From the NCBI GenBank assembly GCA_010604095.1, contig JAABLG010000003.1, positions 142,510-206,509 of the forward strand: a stretch of 64,000 nt of DNA, written 5' to 3'. Within the stretch, counting starts at the first letter, position 1; each line of letters begins with the position of its first letter. Of this stretch, positions 53,111 to 62,900 are shown in pieces. This DNA is from Streptococcus vestibularis. GTDB lineage: Bacteria; Bacillota; Bacilli; Lactobacillales; Streptococcaceae. Under the pieces are notes generated by a model that was given only the letters and a program-made list of their open reading frames with translations, had not been told where the DNA came from and searched no databases. The position numbers and the translations under genes are program-made.

Positions 53111-53227
53111 TTGTCATTCTTTTTAAAAAAGAAGAAACAGTTTTTCATTAGCTTATCAAGTCATTAATTTCTATTAATTTTCATCATATTGTCAGGAAAA
53201 ATTTCACAATTAGTATACTAATTCTAT

Positions 53228-53242
53228 AATTTTCTGACATTT
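53228..53242 (+). promoter_or_regulatory. CodY-like box upstream of eps
   Basis: AATTTTCTGACATTT matches the CodY consensus AATTTTCWGAAAATT at 13 of 15 positions. It lies about 120 bp upstream of the eps -35, so direct repression from there is not certain. Confidence 0.35.
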
Positions 53243-53362
53243 ACCTTGATATTATAAACTCACTCCATAAAAAATAGTAGTTACTATACTATTCTTTTGA
53301 CAATTTTAAATCTATTACCACTATTCATAATAAAGGAAACAAGTCAACTATAACCCAACAAA

Positions 53363-53394
53363 ACCAAAAAGGAACACCAAAAGGTGTCCTTTCA
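53363..53394 (-). terminator. Terminator of deoD
   Basis: Minus strand AAAGGACACC-TTTT-GGTGTTCCTTTTT, about 10 bp past the stop codon. Confidence 0.85.
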
Positions 53395-53403
53395 TTATAG
53401 CAA

Positions 53404-54114
53404 CTAATCAGAAATAAGTGTTTCTAAACCGACTTTCATCATATCAGTGAAAGTATTTTGACGTTCCTCTGCAGTTGTATCCTCATCTGGATTCACCAAA
53501 CTATCAGAGATTGTCATAATGGCAAGAGCATCTACCTGATGCTGAGCTGCAAGGTAATAAAGAGCTGCCGCTTCCATTTCAACAGCTTTCACGCCCCATT
53601 TACCGAGTTCAATATTTTTCTCATAGTAATTTGAGTAGAAAACATCAGAAGACAGTACATTACCAACATGGGTAGTCATACCGAGATCTTTGGCAATGTG
53701 GTAAGCCTTATCTAAAAGGTTGAAACTTGCAATTTGTGGGAAATCGTATTGTGGCCAATCGTTACGAATAATGTTAGAGTTTGTCGCTGCAGCTTGTGCC
53801 AAGACCAACTCACGCACATGAACATCCTTATTTAATGAACCTGCAGTTCCCACACGAATAAGTTTTTTAACCCCGTAATCAACGATAAGTTCACGTGCAT
53901 AAATAGAGATAGATGGCATTCCCATCCCAGTCCCCATCACAGAAACACGTTCACCCTTATAAGTTCCTGTGTAACCAAACATGTTACGAACCTCATTGAA
54001 ACAGACAGAATCTTCAAGAAAATTCTCAGCAATGAATTTGGCACGAAGAGGATCCCCAGGAAGAAGAATTTTATCAGCAATCTCCCCCTGCTTAGCAGCA
54101 ATATGAATAGACAT
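53404..54114 (-). CDS. deoD: Purine-nucleoside phosphorylase, DeoD type
   Basis: It splits purine nucleosides with phosphate to base and ribose-1-phosphate. The 236 residues carry the trimeric/hexameric NP-I motifs: [19 protein letters not shown] (phosphate site), V-E-M-E-A-A-A-L-Y (ribose site) and S-D-S-L (base site). No Shine-Dalgarno lies within 20 nt of the ATG; AAAGGAT is about 130 nt upstream, beyond folded element B. A separate promoter near 54396 suggests transcription independent of the genes before it. Confidence 0.95.
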   Translation of the reverse strand: MSIHIAAKQGEIADKILLPGDPLRAKFIAENFLEDSVCFNEVRNMFGYTGTYKGERVSVMGTGMGMPSISIYARELIVDYGVKKLIRVGTAGSLNKDVHVRELVLAQAAATNSNIIRNDWPQYDFPQIASFNLLDKAYHIAKDLGMTTHVGNVLSSDVFYSNYYEKNIELGKWGVKAVEMEAAALYYLAAQHQVDALAIMTISDSLVNPDEDTTAEERQNTFTDMMKVGLETLISD

Positions 54115-54120
54115 GGTTCA

Positions 54121-54258
54121 AGATACTAAGGGCGTTAAAGAGGCAAAGTAAAAATAGGAAATCCGACAAAGATGCACCGCATCTTGGAAGATTTATCTTT
54201 TTTACACCGCCTCTAGCCCGGGTTCAATTTCAAACCCAAGCTACCCATCCTTTCTTTT
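54121..54258 (-). promoter_or_regulatory. Folded RNA-like element, copy B, between Shine-Dalgarno and deoD start
   Basis: Minus strand: AAAGGAT, hairpin I GGGTTT/GAACCC (54237-54232 with 54225-54220), P1 AGAGGC/GCCTCT (54214-54209 with 54144-54139), P2 GTAAAAA/TTTTTAC (54205-54199 with 54154-54148), internal loop AGATA/TCCTA (54198-54194 and 54159-54155), P3 AATC/GATT, tip AAGATGC/GCATCTT. It ends in CTTAGTATC as in copies A1 and A2. The helices are in the same order as in copy A but have different bases. Confidence 0.6.
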
Positions 54259-54269
54259 TTATTAAGTAA

Positions 54270-54367
54270 TCTGGAGTGCGATCAGAAAGCGACTGAAAAT
54301 TAGGAAGATTATCTATTTTCCAAGCTTTCCACTCGTGTTCAAATATGAACACCTGCTCTACCTTTCT
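54270..54367 (-). promoter_or_regulatory. Folded RNA-like element, copy C, upstream of copy B
   Basis: Minus strand: AAAGGTAG, hairpin I GTGTTC/GAACAC (54352-54347 with 54340-54335), P1 GAAAGC/GCTTTC (54329-54324 with 54290-54285), P2 GAAAAT/ATTTTC (54320-54315 with 54300-54295), internal loop AGATA/TCCTA (54314-54310 and 54305-54301). It is the shortest form, lacking P3 and the tip. No start codon follows directly; copy B comes next. Confidence 0.55.
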
Positions 54368-54395
54368 TACGTTATATTTTTTAAAATTTTCTACT

Positions 54396-54401
54396 ATTAT
54401 A
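54396..54401 (-). promoter_or_regulatory. Putative -10 of the deoD promoter
   Basis: Minus strand TATAAT, with a weak -35 TTAAGT (54424-54419) 17 nt upstream. Predicted start of transcription is near 54389, just before element C. Confidence 0.45.
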
Positions 54402-54428
54402 TTGATAGTACATGAGCTACTTAAATGT

Positions 54429-55142
54429 TTAGCCTTGGGTTAGTGAATCTAGAAAAGCAAATAACTTTTTATTCATTTGAGAATAGTCATTGGCCCGCAA
54501 TTGTTCTGGTGTTTGAACAAAAGGTAACTCTTGATTTTGCTGGCGCAAGTGCTCTTCACCATCAGCAGCTATCAGTAAATCAATAGCCTCTGGATCGAAC
54601 TCCAAATGTGCCTGGAAAGCATAGTGTTTAGGACTAAAGCGAACAATTTGACGAGGGCAACCTTTACTTGTAGCCATAACAACTGCATTGTCTGATAATC
54701 CAGGCATATCTCCATGCCAGTGACCGGTATCTAAAGTAGAGCCAAAACCTTTAATATGCTCATCATCTAATCCAGCTTCAGTAAGATTTATTGGAAAAAC
54801 ACCAATCTCACGTTCGGGACTATGCTCGTACTTACCACCATAAGCCACAGACAAAAGTTGAGCCCCTAAACATACCCCAACAATATAGATATCAGCGTCA
54901 ATAGCTTTTTGAATTAATGCAATTTCAGCCTTTGGATCATAGTATGGAAAGGCTTGACGATTTTCATCAGGTGACTGAGGTCCACCCATTACAATAAGGA
55001 AATCAATACCATCAACAGTTTCAGGAAGTTTCTCCTCCTCATAAACCTTAGTTGATGTGACATTGTGGCCACGCTCTTGAGCCCATTTCAAGTAAGCTCC
55101 TGGAACCTCAAATGTTTCGTGTAAGATAAAATGAATATTCAT
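54429..55142 (-). CDS. Type 1 glutamine amidotransferase-like protein
   Basis: 237 residues with the class I GATase fold: L-I-V-M-G-G-P-Q-S-P-D (oxyanion region, about 55), nucleophile Cys in V-G-V-C-L-G-A-Q-L-L (about 95), and an H-L-E-F-D-P type His-Glu pair near 185. It stands alone without a synthase partner, as in GMP-synthase-like amidotransferases of unknown substrate. I chose the ATG at 55142: AAGGA precedes it and it overlaps the clc stop as ATGA. The frame extends 5 codons further. Confidence 0.88.
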   Translation of the reverse strand: MNIHFILHETFEVPGAYLKWAQERGHNVTSTKVYEEEKLPETVDGIDFLIVMGGPQSPDENRQAFPYYDPKAEIALIQKAIDADIYIVGVCLGAQLLSVAYGGKYEHSPEREIGVFPINLTEAGLDDEHIKGFGSTLDTGHWHGDMPGLSDNAVVMATSKGCPRQIVRFSPKHYAFQAHLEFDPEAIDLLIAADGEEHLRQQNQELPFVQTPEQLRANDYSQMNKKLFAFLDSLTQG

Positions 55143-56386
55143 ACTTTTTCCTTCCATTTATTATTAATTATCCTTGATAGGAGGCTGGCTAGTAAGAGTG
55201 GTAATACGATAACTCCTCCAGTGCCTGTAAAACCAACAACCAAGGCTATTCCTGTTAGGGGGGCATTCAAAGTTGTTCCTAAAAATATAGTTGCTCCTAA
55301 AAGCATTCCTAAATTCGGACTTAGGGAAAGGCCAAAATTTCCAAAAAGCCCCGTTATCAGATAACCCGCACCTACGCCTAATGTAAACGATGGCGTCAGA
55401 GTTCCACCATAGGCACCACTTCTTAAAAGTAGACAGACCAATAGGCATTTGATGATGAGAATGACAGGAAGATATGCTGAAGACTTCCCAGAAAAAAGCC
55501 ATTGGGCTAAAACCTGTCCATTTCCCATAAAAATAGGGAGGTATGCTGACAGTCCACCTAGAATCATAAAGGCAAAAGGCAAAGTCCAAAGTATTTTTTT
55601 GTCTGTAATACGATGTCCACTGGCCTTTTTCGTCAAATAACCAAACATCATAGCAAGTGGTGTTACAAATACTGTCAAGATGATTGCCTGCATGAAACTG
55701 GAAGAATCAATAGTCACTTTATCGACTAAATATAGAGCCTGTCCACCAACAATTGGTCTGGCACAATAAGCAGATACATAAGTAGTCACAAGAATAATGA
55801 CGATATTCTTTAACTTCCAACTAACTCCTAATGTTTCCAAAACAAACAAAGCGCTGGCAAAAGGCACCTGGTAAACAGAGGCTAAGCCTGCTCCAGCACC
55901 ACCAGCAATTAATAATTGTCTATCGGAAATGTCTAAGCGTAATCCCTTAGAAAGACTACCACCGAAGAGAGCACCTAATTCTCGAGGTGCTCCTTCTTTG
56001 CCAATTGAGGCCCCGGCAGCAACGATTGCCACCTGGACTAACGCATGTAGAGACTGGCCTAGAAAGTTTGGACTCCTTTTACCAACAAGTTGCTTAGCTT
56101 TGCTAATGGAAAGTAAGGAGACCCGTCGTTGAAGAAAATACCAAAATAAACTAGCTAGGATTCCAACCATAAGCAATACTAAAAATCTTCGAAATGCACT
56201 CACTGATTGAAACTGTAACAAGAGATTGCCTTTATCTTTACCAAACGAAAGAACTTGTATAAATTCTAAAAGATAGTGGCAAAGAATTCCAACAAGACCT
56301 GAAGCGATACCAGTTCCAAAAACAGCCAAACTTAGCTTAAGAGATTTTGGTAACAACCTTAAACGTTTTATTTCCCGAAAAATCAT
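55139..56386 (-). CDS. ClC family chloride channel/transporter
   Basis: 415 residues with ten or more membrane helices. ClC selectivity segments are visible as G-K-E-G-A-P-R-E-L-G (second region, about residue 130) and the later G-A-Y-G-G-T-L-T-P-S (third region, about 325). Whether it is a channel or a Cl-/H+ exchanger cannot be told with confidence. It starts 3 bp after punA and overlaps the GATase gene by 4 bp. Confidence 0.9.
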   Translation of the reverse strand: MIFREIKRLRLLPKSLKLSLAVFGTGIASGLVGILCHYLLEFIQVLSFGKDKGNLLLQFQSVSAFRRFLVLLMVGILASLFWYFLQRRVSLLSISKAKQLVGKRSPNFLGQSLHALVQVAIVAAGASIGKEGAPRELGALFGGSLSKGLRLDISDRQLLIAGGAGAGLASVYQVPFASALFVLETLGVSWKLKNIVIILVTTYVSAYCARPIVGGQALYLVDKVTIDSSSFMQAIILTVFVTPLAMMFGYLTKKASGHRITDKKILWTLPFAFMILGGLSAYLPIFMGNGQVLAQWLFSGKSSAYLPVILIIKCLLVCLLLRSGAYGGTLTPSFTLGVGAGYLITGLFGNFGLSLSPNLGMLLGATIFLGTTLNAPLTGIALVVGFTGTGGVIVLPLLLASLLSRIINNKWKEKV

Positions 56387-56389
56387 GTT

Positions 56390-57199
56390 TTAAAGTTCAG
56401 CCAAAATAGCTTTCAGCAAGCCTTTGAAATCCCCTTTAACACGTTCTGTCACTTCCACCACTTCTTCGTGACTAAGTTCTTCTTGGAAACCAGCCGCAAA
56501 GTTGGTAATACATGAAATACCCAGAACTTTCAAATCAGAATGTGCTGCTACGATAACTTCAGGAACAGTTGACATACCAACCGCATCTGCACCCAATGTC
56601 TTAAAGGCACGAATTTCAGCAGGTGTTTCATAGGTAGGTCCTGTTGCCCCAATATAAACCCCTTCTTCCAACTTGATACCAAGTTTATCAGCCACTTTGT
56701 GGGCGATTTCACGGTATTCTGGAGTATATGCCTTGGACATATCTGGGAAACGTGGGCCAAACTCATCCAAGTTTTCGCCAATCAAAGGATTTTGACCCGT
56801 CATATTGATGTGGTCTGTGATAGCCATGAGAGTACCAGGGCCAAAGCCAATACCACCAGCCGCATTCGTTACGAGTACCCCTTCACAACCGAGAGCTTTC
56901 ATCACACGTACAGGGAAAGTGACTACTTCAAGTGGATTTCCTTCATAAAAATGGAAACGTCCTTGAAGAGCCAAAACCTTACGTCCAGCCAAAGTACCAT
57001 ATACAAGTTTACCAGCATGACCAACAACTGTTGATTGTCCCCAGTTTGGAATATCCGCATAATCAATGATCATTGCATCTTCAACTTCTTCAGCCAACTC
57101 GCCAAGTCCAGAACCTAAAATCAAACCAAATTCAGGCTTTTCAATTCCTTTACTTTCCAAAAAGGCTTGCGTAACTCTAATTTTTTCAAGTAGCGACAT
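56390..57199 (-). CDS. punA: Purine-nucleoside phosphorylase, PunA type
   Basis: The trimeric PNP class, preferring guanosine and inosine. 269 residues with I-L-G-S-G-L-G-E-L (phosphate loop, about 28), G-H-A-G-K-L-V, V-T-N-A-A-G-G-I (about 112) and M-S-T-V-P-E-V near 210. With deoD the cell has both PNP classes within 3 kb. It is part of the rpiA-deoB-punA salvage transcript. Confidence 0.95.
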   Translation of the reverse strand: MSLLEKIRVTQAFLESKGIEKPEFGLILGSGLGELAEEVEDAMIIDYADIPNWGQSTVVGHAGKLVYGTLAGRKVLALQGRFHFYEGNPLEVVTFPVRVMKALGCEGVLVTNAAGGIGFGPGTLMAITDHINMTGQNPLIGENLDEFGPRFPDMSKAYTPEYREIAHKVADKLGIKLEEGVYIGATGPTYETPAEIRAFKTLGADAVGMSTVPEVIVAAHSDLKVLGISCITNFAAGFQEELSHEEVVEVTERVKGDFKGLLKAILAEL

Positions 57200-57219
57200 C
57201 TTATCTCTCCCTTAATATG

Positions 57220-57765
57220 TTATTTCATTGTTAAAAAGTGACCAATTTTTGAAAATGTTCTTGCATTTCGAATGGTGATATATGGATAGAAAGGTGTTTT
57301 CAATAACTTCTTATGATAAGCCGTTTGGCTATAACTTGATTTATCATACTTTCCCCAGTAGACACCAAGTTGACCAAGATGAAGAATTTCATCTCCCAAC
57401 TCTAAAGACTCAATAACATTCCTCATTTCGTTCTTATCAAGTCTTTCAGTATATAAGAGGACGTCTTTTCTATAGAAATCATCTTCCCACCACTTAGGTA
57501 AAGATGCCACTTCATTTTGGTAATCTTCTAGAGTAAAAAGAGAAAACACCTTAATAAATGGATAAGCCTTATTTAGAAATCTCTCTAAAACTAAGAGGAG
57601 TTCTTCTTTCATCAAGGAAGAATCAAAGAAAAGATTTCCACTATTTATATAGGAAGAAACATTTGACATCACAAGTTCTTTTAACTCATGACAAAATTCT
57701 TCCATGACTACCTTGTGACGACCACCAACGTTTATCCCACGAACCAAAAATGCATAGCGCTTCAT
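57220..57765 (-). CDS. DUF1697 domain protein
   Basis: 181 residues from the ATG at 57765, 1 nt after the deoB stop. The N-terminus M-K-R-Y-A-F-L-V-R-G-I-N-V-G-G is the DUF1697 signature and the length fits. The frame runs 11 codons further into deoB but that start has no ribosome site. Function unknown; its presence in a nucleoside operon may be incidental. Confidence 0.88.
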   Translation of the reverse strand: MKRYAFLVRGINVGGRHKVVMEEFCHELKELVMSNVSSYINSGNLFFDSSLMKEELLLVLERFLNKAYPFIKVFSLFTLEDYQNEVASLPKWWEDDFYRKDVLLYTERLDKNEMRNVIESLELGDEILHLGQLGVYWGKYDKSSYSQTAYHKKLLKTPFYPYITIRNARTFSKIGHFLTMK

Positions 57766-57766
57766 T

Positions 57767-58978
57767 TTAGACAAGTTTATCCAAGAAACTTTCACCAATC
57801 ATGGCTTTATCGACACCGAAGTTTTCAGCAACAGTTGCTGAGATATCAGAGAAATGACCCACTGGAATGAGTCCATTTCCTTTAAATGAAGGGCTGTAAG
57901 CCAAGAAAGGAATATATTCACGTGTATGGTCAGTACCAGCGTAAGTTGGATCATTTCCGTGGTCTGCTGTAATCATTAAGAGGTCATCTTCACGCATTGC
58001 TGCGATGATTTCTGGCAAAAGTTGGTCAAATTCGTGCAAACAATCACGATATCCATGAGGATTACGACGGTGTCCATAAAGGGCATCGAAGTCTACCAAG
58101 TTTGTGAATGAGAAGCCATGTTTGAAATCTTCAGAAGTCATAGCTTTAATCAAATTATCAATACCATGGCTATTTGATTTGTTGTGGCCCATATCGTGAT
58201 TAATACCAGCTCCGTTGAAGATATCGTTAATCTTACCAACAGCATAAGTATCAATTCCAGCTTCATTCAATTTATCCAAGACAGTTGGTGCAAATGGTGA
58301 AACAGCCAAATCTCGACGATTAGACGTACGAGTGAAGTTTCCAGGCTCACCAACGTAAGGACGCGCAATGATACGACCAAGAAGAGCTGGACGTTCCAAA
58401 GTGATAGAACGAGCGTATTCACAAATACGGTAGAGTTCATCCAAAGGAATAATGTCTTCGTGTGCCGCAATTTGAAGAACTGGGTCAGCTGAAGTGTAAA
58501 TAATCAATTCACCAGTTTCCATTTGACGAGGTCCAAAGTCTTCAATAACTGCTGTACCTGAATAAGGTTTATTAGCTTCTCGAATGACCTTTCGACCTGA
58601 AAACTCTTCAATTTTAGTAATAATCTCTTCTGGAAATCCGTTCCAGAAGGTATCAAAAGGTTCAGTAATATTGAGACCCATGATTTCCCAGTGGCCAGTC
58701 ATGGTATCTTTACCAAGAGACACTTCCTGCAATTTTGTTGCATAACCAGTTGGATTATTTTCAGCTGGTACGGTCTTCAAAGGCACTTCACGTGGAATGT
58801 TCCCAAGACCAATTTTTGCCATGTTTGGCACATTCAAACCAACAGTCTTCGAGATATGGCCAAGTGTATCAGAAGCACCATCTGGTACACCAGCATTGAC
58901 AAAGTCGTTTGCATCAGGTGCTGCCCCAATCCCTACAGAATCAAGAACAACTAAATGCATTCGATTAAATTTAGACAT
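57767..58978 (-). CDS. deoB: Phosphopentomutase
   Basis: It interconverts ribose-1-phosphate and ribose-5-phosphate, linking nucleoside phosphorolysis (PunA, DeoD) with the pentose pathway (RpiA). 403 residues, alkaline-phosphatase fold with metal motifs [13 protein letters not shown] near the start, T-G-H-W-E, and the late T-A-D-H-G-N-D-P and D-H-T-R-E-Y. No Shine-Dalgarno lies next to the ATG; AAAAGG is 46 nt upstream on the far side of a 33-nt hairpin. Confidence 0.96.
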   Translation of the reverse strand: MSKFNRMHLVVLDSVGIGAAPDANDFVNAGVPDGASDTLGHISKTVGLNVPNMAKIGLGNIPREVPLKTVPAENNPTGYATKLQEVSLGKDTMTGHWEIMGLNITEPFDTFWNGFPEEIITKIEEFSGRKVIREANKPYSGTAVIEDFGPRQMETGELIIYTSADPVLQIAAHEDIIPLDELYRICEYARSITLERPALLGRIIARPYVGEPGNFTRTSNRRDLAVSPFAPTVLDKLNEAGIDTYAVGKINDIFNGAGINHDMGHNKSNSHGIDNLIKAMTSEDFKHGFSFTNLVDFDALYGHRRNPHGYRDCLHEFDQLLPEIIAAMREDDLLMITADHGNDPTYAGTDHTREYIPFLAYSPSFKGNGLIPVGHFSDISATVAENFGVDKAMIGESFLDKLV

Positions 58979-58989
58979 AATAACACCAC

Positions 58990-59029
58990 AAAGAGCTGAA
59001 ATCTTTTTCAGATTTTCTCTTTACCTTTT
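58990..59029 (-). promoter_or_regulatory. Hairpin between Shine-Dalgarno and start codon of deoB
   Basis: Minus strand AAAAGG (59029-59024), then AAAGAG-A-AAATCT / AGATTT-CAG-CTCTTT (59022-58990), then 11 nt to the ATG. If the hairpin forms, the functional distance between AAAAGG and ATG falls from 45 to about 12 nt. Confidence 0.5.
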
Positions 59030-59096
59030 CTTTTATTTTTATATTTTCGTAAACAATAGATTGCGTTATTCAGTTAATGAAGAAATTCAGATGGGA

Positions 59097-59777
59097 CTAA
59101 GCCTTTACTTCAACGATTTTAACACCGTCTTTTCCTGCAACAATAACCTTGTTAACCATTCCATTGAAAAGCCCATGTTCAACAACACCTGTCATGGCTT
59201 TAAGTTCCTCACCAAGTGCCACTGGATTTTCAATTTTACCTAAATCTAGATCAATGATATAGTTCTTCATATCAGTGACAAAGCGATTACCTTCTTCCGT
59301 TAATCGGAATGATGGTTTATAGTCCTTAGACTCGAAGACACGATACAAACGATCAGCACCATATTGAACAACCTCAACTGGTAGTTTAAAGGCACCAAGT
59401 TGATCAACCAGTTTTGACTCATCAACAACCCAGATGTATTCTTTGGTAGATGTGGCAACAATTTTTTCCATCAAAAGGGCACCACCACCACCCTTAATAC
59501 CGTTGAGTTGCGGATCCACTTCATCAGCCCCATCTACAGTCACATCGATACTGTCAATATCATCAACTGCCTTTAATGGGATCCCTAAGCCTTCTGCTTG
59601 TTTTGTTGTTTGACTTGATGTCGTTACACCGACAACATTGAGTCCCTCTTCCTTAATACGACGACCAATTTCTTCCACAAAAAAGTAAGCCGTTGACCCT
59701 GTTCCTAGTCCGACAACCATACCATCTTTAACAAATTTGGCAGCGGTTACACCGGCGGTTTTCTTCAGTTCTTCCAT
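59097..59777 (-). CDS. rpiA: Ribose-5-phosphate isomerase A
   Basis: It interconverts ribose-5-P and ribulose-5-P. 226 residues with G-L-G-T-G-S-T-A-Y (phosphate loop), D-G-A-D-E-V (catalytic Asp, about 80), K-G-G-G-G-A-L-L and D-E-S-K-L-V. It is the first gene of the nucleoside salvage operon. Shine-Dalgarno GAGGAG precedes the ATG. Confidence 0.97.
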   Translation of the reverse strand: MEELKKTAGVTAAKFVKDGMVVGLGTGSTAYFFVEEIGRRIKEEGLNVVGVTTSSQTTKQAEGLGIPLKAVDDIDSIDVTVDGADEVDPQLNGIKGGGGALLMEKIVATSTKEYIWVVDESKLVDQLGAFKLPVEVVQYGADRLYRVFESKDYKPSFRLTEEGNRFVTDMKNYIIDLDLGKIENPVALGEELKAMTGVVEHGLFNGMVNKVIVAGKDGVKIVEVKA

Positions 59778-59817
59778 GATCGACTCCTCTCATCTTTCTA
59801 TAATAGTCATTCTACTC

Positions 59818-59826
59818 ATTATACCA
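59818..59826 (-). promoter_or_regulatory. Extended -10 promoter of the rpiA operon
   Basis: Minus strand TGGTATAAT, about 40 bp before rpiA. No good -35 is seen. Confidence 0.65.
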
Positions 59827-59877
59827 TTTTTCCCTTATATTTTAAAATGATTTAAGGGGGTTGAATTTTTAAAGGTG

Positions 59878-59913
59878 ACAAAAAAACTAGACTCTTAAGC
59901 TAGAGTCTAGTTC
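59878..59913 (-). terminator. Terminator of the first LPXTG adhesin gene
   Basis: Minus strand ACTAGACTCT-loop-AGAGTCTAGT followed by seven T; about 30 bp after the stop codon. Confidence 0.9.
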
Positions 59914-59941
59914 TTATGGAGTAGCCAATTATTAGTACCAC

Positions 59942-62900
59942 TTAGTCTTCTTTATGACGTTTGAAGAATCCGATAAAGGCTGCAAAAATCATTGAAAGAA
60001 GTCCAAGGAAGCCAGCATTACTTGTATGTTCACCAGTTTGTGGCAACTCAGGTTGCGCAACTACAGGTACCTCAGTATCAGGCGTTGGTGGTGTTGGTGG
60101 TGTCACAGGTTTTTGAGGTGTTTTTGGTGTTGGTGGAACCACATGAGACACTCTCTCAACAACATAGTTTTTGTGCCATACAACAGTTGGTTTTGCAGGA
60201 GTTTTTGGTTCAACTGGTTTTGCAGGAACTTCAACCACTTTTGGTGTTGGTGGTGTTGGCGCTACTGGACCTGTTGGTGGTGTTGGTTCAACCGGTTTTG
60301 CAGGAACTTCAACCACTTTTGGTGTTGGTGGTGTTGGCGCTACTGGACCTGTTGGTGGTGTTGGTGCTTGCGGTTTACCAGGAACTTCTACTACCTCTGG
60401 AGTTGGTGGTGTTGGTACCACTGGTTCTTTTGGAGGTGTTGGTGGTGTTGGTGCTTGTGGATTGATACCAACCGTTTTCATCAACGGTTTAGTTGGAGCT
60501 GTCGGTGGTGTTGGTGCCTTAGGCTCTTCAGGTTTTTCACCAGGATTCTTAGGCAAACCTAGGTTCGAATTAATTGCAAACCAGTAGACCGTTGGAGCAC
60601 CATCAGCATTGGCACCATCAGCTGTAAATACCAAGTGACCATTCGTCATCTTGATACCAGCTCCTCCATAATAGAGGTAAGGGGAGTCTTCATTGTCCCA
60701 ACCAGTTAAGTCTGAGGTTGTCTCACCATTAAAGACTGCACCATGGTCAATGTATTGGTTATCATTGACTGATGTTACTTCTTTAGTAGCAGCATCATAA
60801 GTAACTGATGATTTTGGAATAGCGATGAATTGGTTATCACCAATATTTACATATTCTTGGTGACGTGTTGATTGGTATTTTTTCTTAGGTGTGAATGTAA
60901 TCAAACCAGTTTCAGCAGAAACGCTGTACGAACCAATAACATCATCTTTATCACCAAATGTATAATCTTGGTTACCAAGAGCGTGTCCATTACCACTACC
61001 TGAAGCATTAAGAGTTGTTACATCAGATGGAATTTCACGTGAGACAACCCATTCTGAACCATTCCAGTCAGTGATAGGAACAACTACCTTAAGCGGGTTC
61101 TCATCAGAAATGTTAACAGTAGCGCCACCGAAATCAGCGTATCCAGATTTAGTAACAACTTCACCGTTTTGGATTGCCAAAGTAGAGCCATCTGCGTAAG
61201 GATTATATGTACCGCGGACAGTATTACCATTAACGTCTTTCGCTTCTACTGTAAGTGGACGTGGGCGTTCAGATGTTTCAACATAAGCTGCACCATTCCA
61301 GTGGTTTAGTGAGTTAAGTGCTACGATAGCATTACGCTCACTAAGGTTGAACATTTTACCATCTTTATCGTAAAACTCAACATCTACTGCTACTTTAACT
61401 GGTTTATCTTGATCAGTTGATGCACCAACTGTCATAGTTACTGTTGGATCCTTACTGATTTTCGCGATACCTTTTCCGTCATTTGATGGAAGGCTAACAA
61501 TTTCGTAGCGGTAAACAACACGTTTGATTGCTGATGCTTCATTCTCAACAATCATGCTTGATTGGTTCAAACCATCATAAGTAACAACAAATTTGTCACC
61601 TTCTTTAACTTGAACCCACTCGTCTTCAGTATTTGTCCAAGGGCTATTTGAAACAATGTCAGATGCTTGTAACTTGTTAGAGTCATATTGGAAAACATTA
61701 CTTGTGTTAAGACGCTCTTGTGCTTCTTTTGTCAAGTAGTTACTTACACCTTCAACTTTGTGTGTTGCATCGTTTTCACGTTGGAAGGTCAATTCTTGAA
61801 CAACTTCAGCATCTTTAAGGTTACGATATACAGGATCATTCATGTATTTATCGTAAGCTGTTTTAGCTTCTTGGTATTGTTTAAGCGCTGTTTGGTAGAC
61901 AGCTAATTTGTTTTGATACTCAAGGTATTCTTGGTCATATTTAGCTTTTTGCTCATTGTAGACAACCAAGGCTGCTTCGTATTTAGCTTTAGCATCTGCA
62001 TTGTATTTTTCAATAGCTTGTTTTGTTTCAAGATCTGCTTCATAAGCTGTTTTCTTAGCGTTATAAAGTTCAAGATTCTTGTCATATGCTGCTTTTTCTA
62101 CATCATATTTAGCTTTTGCTTCATTATATGCTGCTAGCTCAGTTTGATATTTAGCTTCAGCTTCAGCGTTACGTTTTTCAATAACAACTTTTTCAGCTAC
62201 TTTATTATCATAATTAGCTTTTTCAGCATTGTATTTGGCCTTATCACTATTGTACTGTGCAAGAGCTGCTTCATAATCAGCTTTTGCTTGGTTATAAGTT
62301 GCCAATTCTGCTTGGTATTTAGCTGCAGACAAGGCATTTTCTTTATCAGCTGCTTCTTTTTCTGCTACCTTAGCATCATAAGTAACTTTCTTAGTCTTGT
62401 ACTCTGAAAGGGCTGAGTCATAAGCTTGCTTAGCAATTTGGTATTGCTCTGAAGCTTTATCATAAGCAGTTTTTTCAGTATCGTATTTAGCTTGAGCTTC
62501 AGCATTTGATTTATCAGCAAGTGCTTTCTCAGCTAATTTAGCATCATAGTTTGCTTTTGCTTTATCATAGTCAGCCTTATCTGACTGGTATTTTTCTTTA
62601 GCCGTTTTATAATCAGAAACGACTGTATTGATTTTTTCTGCTTGTGCTTTGTTATCCGCAGCAGCTGCTTCAACACTTTCCTTAGTTTGAGCAGGTTCTT
62701 CCTTAACCTCAATCCCTTCGTTTGTTGCAGCAGTTTTTGCGTTTTCTAAGCTTGTATTTGTTACTTCACTCGTTGTAACAGTTGTATTACCTTCTTCAGT
62801 TACATTAACAACCTTCTTATCAGTTGAATCTGCTACTGTAGCAGTACTTTCTTCAACTGCATCGGTTGCCTTAACTGCTGGTGTTGAAGAATCTGTCGTT

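Larger units (their letters stand above)
53039..53403. other. Intergenic region carrying the eps promoter
   Basis: This AT-rich region contains the eps promoter (53082-53110), a CodY-like box (53228-53242) and the deoD terminator (53363-53394). No gene is seen. Confidence 0.6.
54115..54428. other. Leader region of deoD with two tandem folded elements
   Basis: On the minus strand, from right to left: a TATAAT -10 (54401-54396), element C (54270-54367), element B (54121-54258), then the deoD ATG. No gene is present. Confidence 0.6.

Noticed and set aside
60171..60587. Glycine-rich, collagen-like open frame on the plus strand
   Set aside because: It is the antisense reading of the Pro-rich repeats of the adhesin gene (PTPP codons read backwards as GGVG). 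No ribosome site or promoter.
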